From Dyella japonica A8 (GTDB taxonomy: Bacteria; Pseudomonadota; Gammaproteobacteria; Xanthomonadales; Rhodanobacteraceae), in the NCBI RefSeq assembly GCF_000725385.1, contig NZ_CP008884.1, positions 3,472,001 through 3,536,000 on the forward strand: 64,000 bases of DNA. The letters run 5' to 3'. The position numbers were made by a program, and so were the translations under genes. The notes under the pieces were generated by a model. That model worked only from the letters and a program-made list of their open reading frames with translations. It was not told the DNA's origin and made no database searches. Positions 1-13,334 of this stretch are shown here, one piece after another. The stretch's first letter is position 1. The number at the start of each line of letters is the position of its first letter.

Positions 1-8
1 CACTCAAC

Positions 9-93
9 TGTGGGAGCGCACCCAGTGCGCGACGGCGGCGCAAAGCGCCGCTCATGGGCCTACTCGCAGTCGCGCACAGGGTGCGCTCCCACA
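9..93. repeat. REP-like palindromic element, family 1, copy A
   Basis: The arms read TGTGGGAGCGCACCCAGTGC and, inverted, GCACAGGGTGCGCTCCCACA, with a second short stem (ggcgGCGCaaaGCGCcg) in the middle. Near-identical arms recur at 4596-4678 and 63362-63434, so this is a dispersed family. The GTGGGAGCG head resembles REP sequences known from Pseudomonas and xanthomonads. It lies downstream of the minus-strand nlpD gene. Confidence 0.85.
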
Positions 94-128
94 TATGCAC
101 TCCCACACCTAAGTGAAGCCCTGCGCCG

Positions 129-1097
129 TCAGCGCGACGGCAGGTAACCCATGGGGTCGACCGGGTTGCCATCCTTGCGGATCTGGAACTGCAGCTCGTC
201 GCGCGATGCACCCGTGGAGCCCATTTCCGCAATTTGCTGGCCGGCCGTCACGCGCTGGCCTTCCTTCACCAGTCGCTTGCTGTTGTGGCCATAGGCCGAC
301 AGGTAGCTGTCGTTGTGCTTGACGATGATCAGCTCGCCGTAACCCACCAGGCCGTTGCCGCTGTACACCACCACGCCGTCGGCGGCGGCGCGCACCGCAT
401 CGCCCGACTTGCCGCCGATTTCGATGCCCGGGATGGCATCGCCCGACTGGAAGCGCTTGATCAGCGTGCCCTCGGCCGGCCAGCGCCAGGTCACGCCGCC
501 ATTGCTGCGGGTACCACCCGCTGCGGCAGGCGTGGGCGGCGCCGGGGGCGGCGTGTTGCTGGCGGTGGCCGCCGGAGCGCCGGCCACAGGCACCACTGGC
601 GTCGTCACGGACGCGGGCGCCTGCGTGGACGCATGAGCCGGCGCCGACGCCGCAGCGACCTCGGCCGCCACTTCCGCAGCCGGATTGCTGCCCGCTGCCG
701 TCGGCGCGGGCTGGGCATCCGGGGCGGCGTGTGCCGGGGCTGGCGGCTTGGCGGCGGTGGCGATCACCGGCACGGTGTGCTGCGCCACCGTGGCGGACGG
801 CTTGCCACCACTCGCCGGAGCCAGCTTTAGCTCCTGGCCCGGCCAGATCGTGTAAGGCGAGTCGATATGGTTCCAGCTCGCCAGATCGCGCACGTCCACG
901 CGATTGCGGAAGGCGATCGAATAAAGCGTATCGCCCTTCACCACCTTGTATGCGCCACCCGGTGCGGAACGCGCGGCAGGTGCCACGACACCCCCGGCAC
1001 TGTTGGCCGCGGGCTCGACGACAACGGATCGCTGGGTGCCGCAGGCAGCCAGCAGGAGGACGGTGGTCAGACTCAGTGACCGGAGATATCCATTCAT
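129..1097 (-). CDS. nlpD: NlpD-like lipoprotein, LysM plus degenerate LytM (M23) domain
   Basis: This is a 322-residue envelope lipoprotein. A lipobox (LLLAAC, Cys19) follows a short signal peptide; I chose the ATG that places the lipobox correctly, although the frame stays open further upstream. A LysM peptidoglycan-binding domain spans about residues 50-91 (YKVVKGDTLYSIA...). A Pro/Ala-rich linker leads to a C-terminal M23 fold from about residue 215. The metal-binding positions are altered: IPGIEIGG stands where active enzymes have H..D, and LQFQIR where they have LHFEIR. That is typical of NlpD/EnvC proteins, which activate cell-wall amidases at division instead of cutting peptidoglycan. 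It closes the surE-pcm-yqaA-nlpD cluster. Confidence 0.93.
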   Translation of the reverse strand: MNGYLRSLSLTTVLLLAACGTQRSVVVEPAANSAGGVVAPAARSAPGGAYKVVKGDTLYSIAFRNRVDVRDLASWNHIDSPYTIWPGQELKLAPASGGKPSATVAQHTVPVIATAAKPPAPAHAAPDAQPAPTAAGSNPAAEVAAEVAAASAPAHASTQAPASVTTPVVPVAGAPAATASNTPPPAPPTPAAAGGTRSNGGVTWRWPAEGTLIKRFQSGDAIPGIEIGGKSGDAVRAAADGVVVYSGNGLVGYGELIIVKHNDSYLSAYGHNSKRLVKEGQRVTAGQQIAEMGSTGASRDELQFQIRKDGNPVDPMGYLPSR

Positions 1098-1174
1098 GTC
1101 GGTCAGCATAACGAGGCGCCCCGGTATTTTCATGCCTGCCGCGCCGACGCGCCCATCAGGCCGCCGGCCGGCGT

Positions 1175-1783
1175 TCAGTGCGACAGGAACCACCATGCTG
1201 CCAGCGCGACCAGGATGATCAACGCCGCCCAGCCAATACGCTCGATGTGCTTGTGCAGGATGCGCTCCGCGCGCTCGCCGAAGATGCGGATGAGCAGGGC
1301 CAGCAACCACACGCGCTTGCCACGGCCTACCGCCATGCACACCAGGAACGGGATGATCGGCACGCCGACGATACCCGCCGCCCAGGTCACGAACTTCATC
1401 GGCACCACCGGCTGCAAGGCGGCCAGCGCCAGCACCACCATCAGGCCGAGCCAATGCTGGTTCATCTGCAGGCGCAGGTTATCCACGCCCTTGTCGATGG
1501 GGGCGAGCAGGTGGAGGCTGTCCAGCAGCGGCGACAGCGCGTGGAAAGCCCAGTGACCCAGCGAGTAGCCCACCAGCGAGCCCACCAGCGAAAACAGCAG
1601 GCTGATGTTGGCGTAGAAGAATGCCTTGTGGCGCTTGCCGAGCATCATCGGCGCCAGCATCACTTCCGGCATGATGGGGAAGATGAAGGCTTCGACGAAG
1701 CTCAGGCCGCAGAGGTAATACACAGCCCTGGGGTGGCGCGCCCACGTGAGTGCACGCGCGTACAGCGGTCCGAACAGACGCAT
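1175..1783 (-). CDS. yqaA: YqaA/DedA-like (VTT) inner-membrane protein
   Basis: A 202-residue protein with about five hydrophobic segments. The conserved stretches PIMPEVMLAPMML and VPMKFVTWAAG match the YqaA branch of the SNARE-associated/VTT (DedA) superfamily. Its exact role is unknown; DedA relatives are implicated in lipid-carrier recycling and membrane homeostasis. It sits between pcm and nlpD in the order common to xanthomonads. The family call is firm, the function is not. Confidence 0.85.
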   Translation of the reverse strand: MRLFGPLYARALTWARHPRAVYYLCGLSFVEAFIFPIMPEVMLAPMMLGKRHKAFFYANISLLFSLVGSLVGYSLGHWAFHALSPLLDSLHLLAPIDKGVDNLRLQMNQHWLGLMVVLALAALQPVVPMKFVTWAAGIVGVPIIPFLVCMAVGRGKRVWLLALLIRIFGERAERILHKHIERIGWAALIILVALAAWWFLSH

Positions 1784-1814
1784 TCTTAGTGGCTTCCTTG
1801 TAAACCGTGGCGCA

Positions 1815-2495
1815 TCAGCCGATGCCGCCGAGCAGAGGCACGAAACTGACGGCCGCCAGTTCCTCCTGGGTGAAATCGCCCTGCCCGTCGCCGCGCATGC
1901 GGATCAGCGTCTGGTTGCTGGGCGAACCGACCGGTGCCACGAGCACGCCGGTGGGGCTGAGCTGGTCGAGCACGGCATGCGGAATCGCATCGCCGGCCGC
2001 CGTGAGGATGATGGCGTCGAACGGCGCCTCGTCGGCCCAGCCCAGCTTGCCGTCGTCATGGCGCGAACGGATGTTGTTGAGGCCGAGCTGGCGGAAGCGG
2101 CGACGCGCCTGGCGCAGCAACTCTTCGATGCGCTCCACCGTGTAGACCTGCGGCACCAGCTGCGCCAGCACCACGGCCTGGTAGCCCGACCCCGTGCCGA
2201 TCTCCAGCACTTTCTGCGGCACGCCGAACTCCAGCAGGGCTTCGGTCATGCGCGCCACCACCCAGGGCTGGGAAATGGTCTGGCCATGGCCGATGGGCAG
2301 CGCGGTGTTTTCGTAAGCCCGCGAATGCAGCGCCTGGTCGATGAAATGGTGGCGAGGCGTATTGCGGATCACGTCGATCACGCGCTGGTCGCGGATGCCC
2401 TCTTCCTTCAGCTTGACGGCCAAACGATCGCGCGCGCGTTGCGAGGTCATGCCCTCGCCTTTCAATGCGGATGGCGGCAACGGATGCACGTTCAT
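1815..2495 (-). CDS. pcm: Protein-L-isoaspartate O-methyltransferase
   Basis: A 226-residue cytosolic enzyme that methylates isoaspartyl residues formed by protein ageing, using S-adenosylmethionine, so that they can revert to aspartate. The class I methyltransferase motif [18 protein letters not shown] binds SAM, and the substrate-side motif [15 protein letters not shown] is typical of Pcm. The length is normal. The start lies four bases after the surE stop, so the two are probably translated from one message, as in many gammaproteobacteria. Confidence 0.96.
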   Translation of the reverse strand: MNVHPLPPSALKGEGMTSQRARDRLAVKLKEEGIRDQRVIDVIRNTPRHHFIDQALHSRAYENTALPIGHGQTISQPWVVARMTEALLEFGVPQKVLEIGTGSGYQAVVLAQLVPQVYTVERIEELLRQARRRFRQLGLNNIRSRHDDGKLGWADEAPFDAIILTAAGDAIPHAVLDQLSPTGVLVAPVGSPSNQTLIRMRGDGQGDFTQEELAAVSFVPLLGGIG

Positions 2496-2499
2496 GCCC

Positions 2500-3294
2500 T
2501 CACGCTGCCTCGTCGGCCGGATTGCCGCTGGTGACGCCCTTGTTGAGTGCGCCGACCCAGCTGCTGACCTTCTCCAACGCCTGGAAGCGCGTCAGATCGA
2601 CATGGATGGGGGTCACCGAGACGTAACCGCGACGCACCGCATTGAAGTCCGTGCCGGGGCCGGCATCGTCGACATCGCCCGCCGGGCCGATCCACCAGAT
2701 TTCCTTGCCGCGGGGATCGGTCTGCTTGATGCACGGCTCCGAACGATGGCGCTTGCCGAGGCGCGTCACTTCAAAACCGCGGATCTGCTCCCACGGCAGG
2801 TCAGGCACGTTGACGTTGAGGATGGTGTCCGCCGGCAACGGATCGACGCTCAGGCGCTGCATCAGCAACAGCACGGCATTGGCCGCGGAATCGTAGTGCT
2901 CGCCCTTGTGGTCCTTGCTGACCAGCGACACGGCAATGGCCGGCAGGCCAAGGAAACGCCCTTCCATCGCCGCCGACACGGTGCCGGAATAGATGACGTC
3001 GTCGCCAAGATTCGCCGAATTGTTGATGCCGGAGACCACCATGTCGGGCTCGTGATCGAGCATGCCCGCCAGCGCCAGGTGCACGCAGTCGGTGGGCGTA
3101 CCGGCGACACGGTAGTAACCGTTATCCATGCGCAGCGCGCGGATAGGCGCATCGAGCGTGAGGGAGTTGCTTGCGCCGGAGCGATCGCGGTCAGGCGCCA
3201 CCACCGTCACCTGGCCGATCGCGCCGAGGCGTTCGGCGAGCACGCGGATGCCCGGTGCATCCACGCCATCGTCGTTTGAAACCAGAACTCGCAT
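2500..3294 (-). CDS. surE: 5'/3'-nucleotidase SurE
   Basis: A 264-residue metal-dependent nucleotidase/polyphosphatase acting on nucleoside monophosphates, linked to stationary-phase survival. The N-terminus [16 protein letters not shown] carries the paired Asp8-Asp9 metal ligands of the family, and [19 protein letters not shown] is the second signature. It is the first gene of the surE-pcm-yqaA-nlpD cluster and diverges from the Smr gene. Confidence 0.96.
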   Translation of the reverse strand: MRVLVSNDDGVDAPGIRVLAERLGAIGQVTVVAPDRDRSGASNSLTLDAPIRALRMDNGYYRVAGTPTDCVHLALAGMLDHEPDMVVSGINNSANLGDDVIYSGTVSAAMEGRFLGLPAIAVSLVSKDHKGEHYDSAANAVLLLMQRLSVDPLPADTILNVNVPDLPWEQIRGFEVTRLGKRHRSEPCIKQTDPRGKEIWWIGPAGDVDDAGPGTDFNAVRRGYVSVTPIHVDLTRFQALEKVSSWVGALNKGVTSGNPADEAA

Positions 3295-3492
3295 GATGAT
3301 CCGTTCAAAGCCAGTCGCGGCAGCGCGGCAAAGGCAGCGCTCGCCGGGTCAAGTCTAAAGTCTACCGGAGCGGGACGGCGGTTTCACATCGCGTCTGCTC
3401 ATGTTTCAGACGCCTGACACAGCCTTGACCGCCACCGCCGACTCACGCGTCCCGCGACACCGCCAGGACGCCGGTGCATTAGGATTCAAGGC

Positions 3493-4038
3493 ATGAAGCC
3501 GCGCCCGCCCAGCCCGATCTCCGACGATGACGCCCGCCTGTTCCGTGACGCCATCGGCGAGGTCACGCCACTTGCCCCCGCCGAGCCCGCGCCCGTCGCC
3601 CCCAAGCCCGAACCGCTCGCTCGCATGCTGGAAGCCGACGAGGCCTCCGTACCGGGCGAGCTGCTGGACATGGCCTTCGACCCGACCCTGCTCGAGGTGG
3701 GCGAAGAGTTGAGCTTCCTGAGGGACGGCTATCCACCCAAGCTGCTGCGTCAGCTGAAGCGAGGGCAGTTCAGCATCCAGGACGAGATCGACCTGCACCA
3801 GATGAACGCTGCCACGGCGCAGGTGGTGATCGCGGATTTCCTGGCGGAAGCCAAACACAACGGCATCCGTTGCGTGCGCATCGTGCATGGGAAGGGCCTA
3901 CGTTCGCGGGCGGCGGGGCCGGTGTTGAAGGTGTTGACGGATAGAATCCTGCGCCGGCGCGACGACGTGGTGGCGTTTGCATCGGCACGGCCGATGCAAG
4001 GGGGAACCGGGGCGGTGGTGGTGCTGTTGAAGGGGTGA
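3493..4038 (+). CDS. Smr-domain protein
   Basis: A 181-residue protein. The N-terminal half is charged and Pro/Ala-rich. The C-terminal half, from about residue 95, is an Smr (MutS2 C-terminal) domain: IDLHQMN corresponds to the LDLHG motif, followed by IVHGKGLRS and a TGAVVVLLKG end. Stand-alone Smr proteins are predicted endonucleases; some act in ribosome-collision rescue (SmrB). The ORF starts ATG 12 bases after a TAG (tta-gga region). It is transcribed away from surE, and the repeat island follows it. Confidence 0.88.
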   Translation: MKPRPPSPISDDDARLFRDAIGEVTPLAPAEPAPVAPKPEPLARMLEADEASVPGELLDMAFDPTLLEVGEELSFLRDGYPPKLLRQLKRGQFSIQDEIDLHQMNAATAQVVIADFLAEAKHNGIRCVRIVHGKGLRSRAAGPVLKVLTDRILRRRDDVVAFASARPMQGGTGAVVVLLKG

Positions 4039-5257
4039 GGGGGCAACCTAGCCCCACCGCATCATAAACACCGTCATCCCGGCACAGGCCGGAGGCGGTT
4101 CACAACAGCCGAAGGCTGGTCATCCAGTGACTTTGCGGTTGGTTACCACCTCAGGCCTTCCCGCGACCTGGCCGCTTACGCAGCGGGCGTTTCGACCTTC
4201 TACCGACGACGCGAAGCTAGTCCCGTGGGAAGGCCGAGTCACTTTTCTTTTGCTGGCCCAAAAGATCCCACGGGGACTAGCTTTGCGTCGAAAGTAACCC
4301 AAAGAAAATGGCCTTGAGAGCCAGGGCTGGCAGCATTCCGTGGGGATAAGCCCGAACGGCTGAGGAACGTTGCTGCTTGGCAACCTCCGCCGCTACGACG
4401 CGAAGCTAGTCCCGTGGGACACCGCGGGTACTTCCAGGCGCTTCGCAACGCGCCGTGACGAAGAGGACTTAACGCGGAGCGTGGTGCCGCTACGCGGCAC
4501 CTCCTTCCTCGCCCCTAGGCAGTTCACATTGAACGTCACCTATCGCTCGTCCTCTCTCTCCCGAGAGAGGACTGGGGTGAGCACCGAGGCAGTCCTGTGG
4601 GAGCGCACCCTGTGCGCGACAGCCTAACGGAGCGGTGACGACGAGACGCTGCGGTCGCGCACAGGGTGCGCTCCCACAAGGAAGCTCCTGCCATGGCGAA
4701 CGTACCGTCATTCGCTACGCCACGATGTGCCGCGCAGCGGCACGAGCCGTCGGCTTGCCGCTATTGATCTCTCCGGGCCCCGTATGACGCGGCGGGCGGG
4801 TGGGGATCAGGCCCCGCAGGGGTGCCTGGCAGGGACGCCAGGCACTTTTCGTCGGTGCAGGATGCCCCGTCGAAAAGCCCGGAACCCGTCCGCGAACCTG
4901 GAGGGCCGTAGGCCCGGAAGGCGCGTCATCCGGGGACCCTTCTCTTTGGTTACTTTCTGACGCGAAGCTAATCCCTGTGGGACTTGGGCAAGCAAGAGAA
5001 AGTGACCCGGCCTTCCCACGGGACTAGCTTCGCGTCGCCGGCAGGAGGTCGGAAGCCCGCGGCAGGCGAGCCCGGTCGCCTTATCGCGACAACCAAACAC
5101 CGATGTTCTGGATCCCGGCCTACGCCGGGATGACGGCCAAAGGACGAAGCGGTGAGGCAAGATTGCAGCCCTCACCTTCAATCCGATCCCCACGCCTCAA
5201 AACCATGGCCACCCATGGCCGCTCCCACACGCCGCAGAGATGAGTGGGAACCAGCGC
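4039..5257. repeat. Gene-free repeat island between smr and truD
   Basis: I find no credible gene in these 1.2 kb. The region is a mosaic of repeats. (1) A half element with CCGTCATCCCGGCACAGGCC at 4071-4127, with an inverted relative at about 5110-5133 (CCGGCCTACGCCGGGATGAC). (2) At least four copies, in both orientations, of a motif around GACGCGAAGCTAGTCCCGTG (about 4208-4232, 4265-4295, 4396-4419, 4961-4982 and 5013-5037). (3) The family 1 palindrome at 4596-4678. Tracts such as CACTTTTCTTTTGC flank the second motif. The small open frames here have no plausible composition or start signals. Confidence 0.8.
4596..4678. repeat. REP-like palindromic element, family 1, copy B
   Basis: The left arm TGTGGGAGCGCACCCTGTGC and its inverted right arm GCACAGGGTGCGCTCCCACA enclose about 40 bases. 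The arms match copies A and C almost exactly. It lies within the repeat island downstream of the Smr gene. Confidence 0.85.
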
Positions 5258-6274
5258 TCAGCCCGTTCGCGCCAACTCGCGAACCACCGTCGTCGCATAA
5301 GCCCCCGCCGGCAATTCGAAACTCAATTCCAGCGAAGCGTCATCCAGCCAACGCCACTTCAGATCCTTCGGGATCATCCGCAACGCCCGACGCTCCTGAT
5401 CCATCTTCGCCGCCACCAACCCATCGGCCAGGTCCGCATTCTCCGCCGCGATGGCATGCTCCAGCGCGGCCACTTCCCCCTTGGCCGGCGTCTCGTCCCG
5501 CCCCCACAACGGACCCGACGGATGGATGTCCCCCGTCGCCAGCCGCTGCGACAGCGTGGCATCGAAGGGCTCCGGCCCGAACCACGAGCGCGATCCTGCC
5601 AGCGACCAGATCTCTCCCTCCATCGGCGAATCCCACGCGTCACGCTCGATGCGCGCTGCCAGCACCGCATTGAAGATGTGCGAACGCGCCGCCGACAACA
5701 GGAAATGACGCTTGTCGCGATCCACGCGACGACCCGCGAACATCGCGCGGGCCTGCGCCACGTTGCCACCCTCGCGACCAAAGCGCTGCTCGCCGAAATA
5801 ATTGGGCACGCCACGCTGCGCGATCTGCTTGAGCACCTCTTCAGCCACGGCGCGGTCGCCTTCGACCTGCCGCAACACCAGCACGAAGCGGTTACCACGC
5901 AGCGCGCCGCGCTTGAGTTTGCGCTTGTGCCGCGTGACGGCCAGCACCTTCGCCCCTTCCGCGGGAAATGCCGACCAGTCCGGATCAGGTTTGCCGGCCA
6001 GTTGCACGGAAAAGGTCTGGCGCGTTACCGCGTGGCGATCCTTCAGCCCGGCGTAGCCCACGTTGAGCGGCGGAATGCCTGCAAACTTGGCCAGCTCCTT
6101 GGCCACCCAATCGGTGTTGGCGCCGCGCTTCTCTACCCACAGCAACGCATGTTCGCCTTCGCCATCGGCGTCGTAACCGAGAATTTCCTCGACCTGGAAA
6201 TCTTCGGGAGTGCTGCGCAGCACGGCGGTCAGCGGCGGATTGCCATAGGCGTAAGGCAGTTCGAGATCGGACAT
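5258..6274 (-). CDS. truD: tRNA pseudouridine(13) synthase TruD
   Basis: A 338-residue enzyme that converts U13 of tRNA-Glu to pseudouridine. The catalytic motif GLKDRHAVTRQTFSV carries the family Asp, and NYFGEQRFGREGGN is the second TruD signature. The length matches the family. It lies about 200 bases downstream of ispF on the same strand and may share its transcript. The overlapping plus-strand frame is an antisense shadow. Confidence 0.96.
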   Translation of the reverse strand: MSDLELPYAYGNPPLTAVLRSTPEDFQVEEILGYDADGEGEHALLWVEKRGANTDWVAKELAKFAGIPPLNVGYAGLKDRHAVTRQTFSVQLAGKPDPDWSAFPAEGAKVLAVTRHKRKLKRGALRGNRFVLVLRQVEGDRAVAEEVLKQIAQRGVPNYFGEQRFGREGGNVAQARAMFAGRRVDRDKRHFLLSAARSHIFNAVLAARIERDAWDSPMEGEIWSLAGSRSWFGPEPFDATLSQRLATGDIHPSGPLWGRDETPAKGEVAALEHAIAAENADLADGLVAAKMDQERRALRMIPKDLKWRWLDDASLELSFELPAGAYATTVVRELARTG

Positions 6275-6475
6275 GGGACTCCACCGGCATGGCCGGCTTG
6301 CAGGGAAACATCGCGCCAGCGGCGCATTACATCAGGAACAGCGTGGGGAGACCGAAAAGGCGTAGAACCCGCCCGCGTCAAACCTGGCGGTGATCAGGAC
6401 GCTCGAACCCCTGAAAGGCTTGATGATGACGTCGAGCCGATCATGCGGACCCGGGAGCCCTGCCCCCGGCCTCGC

Positions 6476-6952
6476 TCATGCCAGGACCAGCAGCACGCAG
6501 GCTTGCGCCGCGATACCCTCGCCGCGACCGGTGAAGCCGAGCTTCTCGGTGGTGGTCGCCTTGATGCTGATGCGGTCGAGCTCGCAACCCAGCTCCTCGG
6601 CCACGGCTTCGCGCATGGCCAGCGAATGGGGGCCAACCTTGGGGGCTTCGCAGATGACGGTGACGTCGGCGTTGCCCAGCGCGTAACCGTGTTCGCGCAT
6701 GAGTTTGGCCGCGTGGCGCAGGAAGAGCCGGCTGTCGGCGTTGCGCCACTGCTCCTGGCTCGGCGGGAAGTGCCGGCCGATGTCGCCCAGCGCCAGCGCG
6801 CCGAAGATGGCATCGCACAGTGCATGGATGACCACATCGCCATCGGAATGGGCCACCACGCCATGCGTATGGGGCACGCGCACGCCACCCAGCATCACGT
6901 GATCGCCTTCGCCGAAGATATGGACGTCGAAGCCCTGTCCGATCCGCATCAT
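6476..6952 (-). CDS. ispF: 2-C-methyl-D-erythritol 2,4-cyclodiphosphate synthase
   Basis: A 158-residue enzyme of the MEP pathway to isoprenoids. It cyclises CDP-methylerythritol 2-phosphate, releasing [23 protein letters not shown] contains the Asp9/His11 zinc ligands; [20 protein letters not shown] and the downstream [17 protein letters not shown] segment complete the fold. It directly follows ispD, a linkage widespread in proteobacteria. The first two codons are both Met, so the start is uncertain by one residue. Confidence 0.97.
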   Translation of the reverse strand: MMRIGQGFDVHIFGEGDHVMLGGVRVPHTHGVVAHSDGDVVIHALCDAIFGALALGDIGRHFPPSQEQWRNADSRLFLRHAAKLMREHGYALGNADVTVICEAPKVGPHSLAMREAVAEELGCELDRISIKATTTEKLGFTGRGEGIAAQACVLLVLA

Positions 6953-6980
6953 GAAGAACTCCTAGCAGCCCGTGCGGGCT

Positions 6981-7673
6981 TCACTTCATACGCGACAACA
7001 GGAATTCGGCCAGTGCGAAATCCGTTGCCGTGGTGACCTTGATATTGTCTTCCGCGCCTTCGACCAGGCATGGCGCAAAACCGGCGCGCTCCATTGCCAT
7101 CGCCTCGTCGCTCACGGTGACGCCAGCGCCGTGGGCGGACTGCAGCGCCGCCGACAGCTCGCCGCGCCGGAACATCTGCGGCGTGAAGGCACGCCAGCGA
7201 TGGTCGCGTGGTTCGGTGACCTCGCTGCGGCCGTCGCTGTTGGCACGCTTGAGCGTGTCGCGCAGCGGTGCGCCCAAGAGGCCGCCACCCGCAGGCATGC
7301 CCACGTCCATCAGCCGGGTAATGTCAGCCTCGCGCACGCAGGGGCGCGCAGCGTCGTGAACCAGCACAAAGGTGTCGTCAGAGACATTGGCCGGCAGGGC
7401 ACGTACACCCGCCAGCACCGAATCACAACGCTCCGCGCCGCCGATCGTGGTCAGCACTGGCTTGCCATACAGCTCTGCGACGCCAGGCCAATGCCCGTCG
7501 CCCTCGCCCAGCACCACCATCAAGCCGGCGATGCGCGGATGCAGCGCCAGCCGCTCCAGCGTGTGCAGGATCAGCGCCCGCCCTGCCAGGGGCAGGTATT
7601 GCTTGGGGATGCTTCCGCCTACGCGCGTGCCGCGCCCCGCCGCCGGCACCACGCACCAGAGCGCCGCGCTCAT
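6981..7673 (-). CDS. ispD: 2-C-methyl-D-erythritol 4-phosphate cytidylyltransferase
   Basis: A 230-residue MEP-pathway enzyme that couples CTP to methylerythritol 4-phosphate. The nucleotide-binding motif VPAAGRGTRVGGSIPKQY carries the conserved Arg and Lys, and LVHDAARPCV is the second signature. Its ATG overlaps the ftsB stop as ATGA, which suggests translational coupling. ispF is 28 bases downstream. Confidence 0.97.
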   Translation of the reverse strand: MSAALWCVVPAAGRGTRVGGSIPKQYLPLAGRALILHTLERLALHPRIAGLMVVLGEGDGHWPGVAELYGKPVLTTIGGAERCDSVLAGVRALPANVSDDTFVLVHDAARPCVREADITRLMDVGMPAGGGLLGAPLRDTLKRANSDGRSEVTEPRDHRWRAFTPQMFRRGELSAALQSAHGAGVTVSDEAMAMERAGFAPCLVEGAEDNIKVTTATDFALAEFLLSRMK

Positions 7674-7996
7674 GGGTTGCCGTTGCTGGATGCGGCGGAC
7701 GCGGGCGCCTGTGCGGCACCCGGCTTTTCCACCACCTGGTAGAACGTTTCGCCCGGCTTGATCAGGCCAAGTTCGGCGCGGGCGCGAGCCTCCACGGCTT
7801 GTTCGCCGTGCTTGAGGTCGCTCACATCCGCGCCGAGAGCCTGATTGCGCTGGGTCAGCTTGTCGTTGTCCTCGCCCTGCTTCTTGACAGCCGCGCGCAA
7901 GGTTTCCACCTCATGCACGCCGCCGTGCCCGTTCCACAGTTTTACCTGTAGCGCGATCAGCACAAGAATCAGGATCAGGGCGACCCAGCGCACCAT
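7670..7996 (-). CDS. ftsB: Cell division protein FtsB
   Basis: A 108-residue septum protein with a short cytoplasmic N-terminus, one membrane span (VALILILVLIALQVKLW) and a periplasmic coiled coil (residues about 28-70). It then has the FtsB-like segment ARAELGLIKPGETFYQVV. FtsB joins FtsL and FtsQ to regulate septal peptidoglycan synthesis. Placement between eno and ispD is the usual gammaproteobacterial order and supports the call for this low-complexity family. A Pro/Ala/Ser tail follows the core. Confidence 0.92.
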   Translation of the reverse strand: MVRWVALILILVLIALQVKLWNGHGGVHEVETLRAAVKKQGEDNDKLTQRNQALGADVSDLKHGEQAVEARARAELGLIKPGETFYQVVEKPGAAQAPASAASSNGNP

Positions 7997-8012
7997 GGGC
8001 TAAGCGTCCTCC

Positions 8013-12698
<4,686 letters not shown>

Positions 12699-12699
<1 letters not shown>

Positions 12700-13331
12700 C
12701 AGATGGCCCCCCGCAGGTAGACAAAGGTGAAGACGCAGATCCAGACGATGTCCAGGAAGTGCCAGAACAGGCTCAGGCACGACAGGCGACGCCGGGTGGC
12801 ATCGGTCAGGCCGAAGCGGCGGATCTGATCCATCATCACCACCAGCCAGATCAGGCCGCAGCTCACGTGCAGGCCGTGCGTGCCCACCAGCGTGAAGTAG
12901 CTGGACAGGAACGCGCTGGTGCTGGGACCGGCGCCTTCATGGATGAGCTTGGCGAACTCGTACACTTCCATGCCGATGAAGCCGGCACCGAACAGGAACG
13001 TGACTGCCAGCCACGCCACCACACCGCCCTTCTTGCCGGCATGCATGTTGAGCATGGCCATGCCGAAGGTGACGGACGAGATCAGCAGCAGCATGGTCTC
13101 GCCGAGCACGTACGGCAGCTCGAACAGTTCCTTGCCGGTGGGGCCGCCCGCCGTGCTGTTGGCCAGCACGGCAAACGTGGCGAACAGGCCCGAGAAGATC
13201 AGGCAGTCGCTCATCAGATAGATCCAGAACCCCAGCAGGGTCTTGGATCCGTCGTCGTGGTGATGGGCGTCCCCGCCGTGGGAGACGCCGTCGTGCGCGC
13301 CGTGGGCGACGCTTACTGCAGGACTGCTCAT
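12699..13331 (-). CDS. cyoC: Cytochrome bo3 ubiquinol oxidase subunit III
   Basis: A 210-residue subunit with five membrane spans. The heme-copper oxidase subunit III signature is visible in [20 protein letters not shown] and in [12 protein letters not shown]. Its N-terminus carries a His/Asp-rich stretch ([11 protein letters not shown]). It overlaps cyoD by one base and starts four bases after the cyoB stop, consistent with one polycistronic message. Confidence 0.97.
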
Positions 13332-13334
13332 GGG

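Noticed and set aside
4039..5257. CRISPR array
   Set aside because: Repeats are irregularly spaced, occur in both orientations, and there are no uniform spacers or cas genes.
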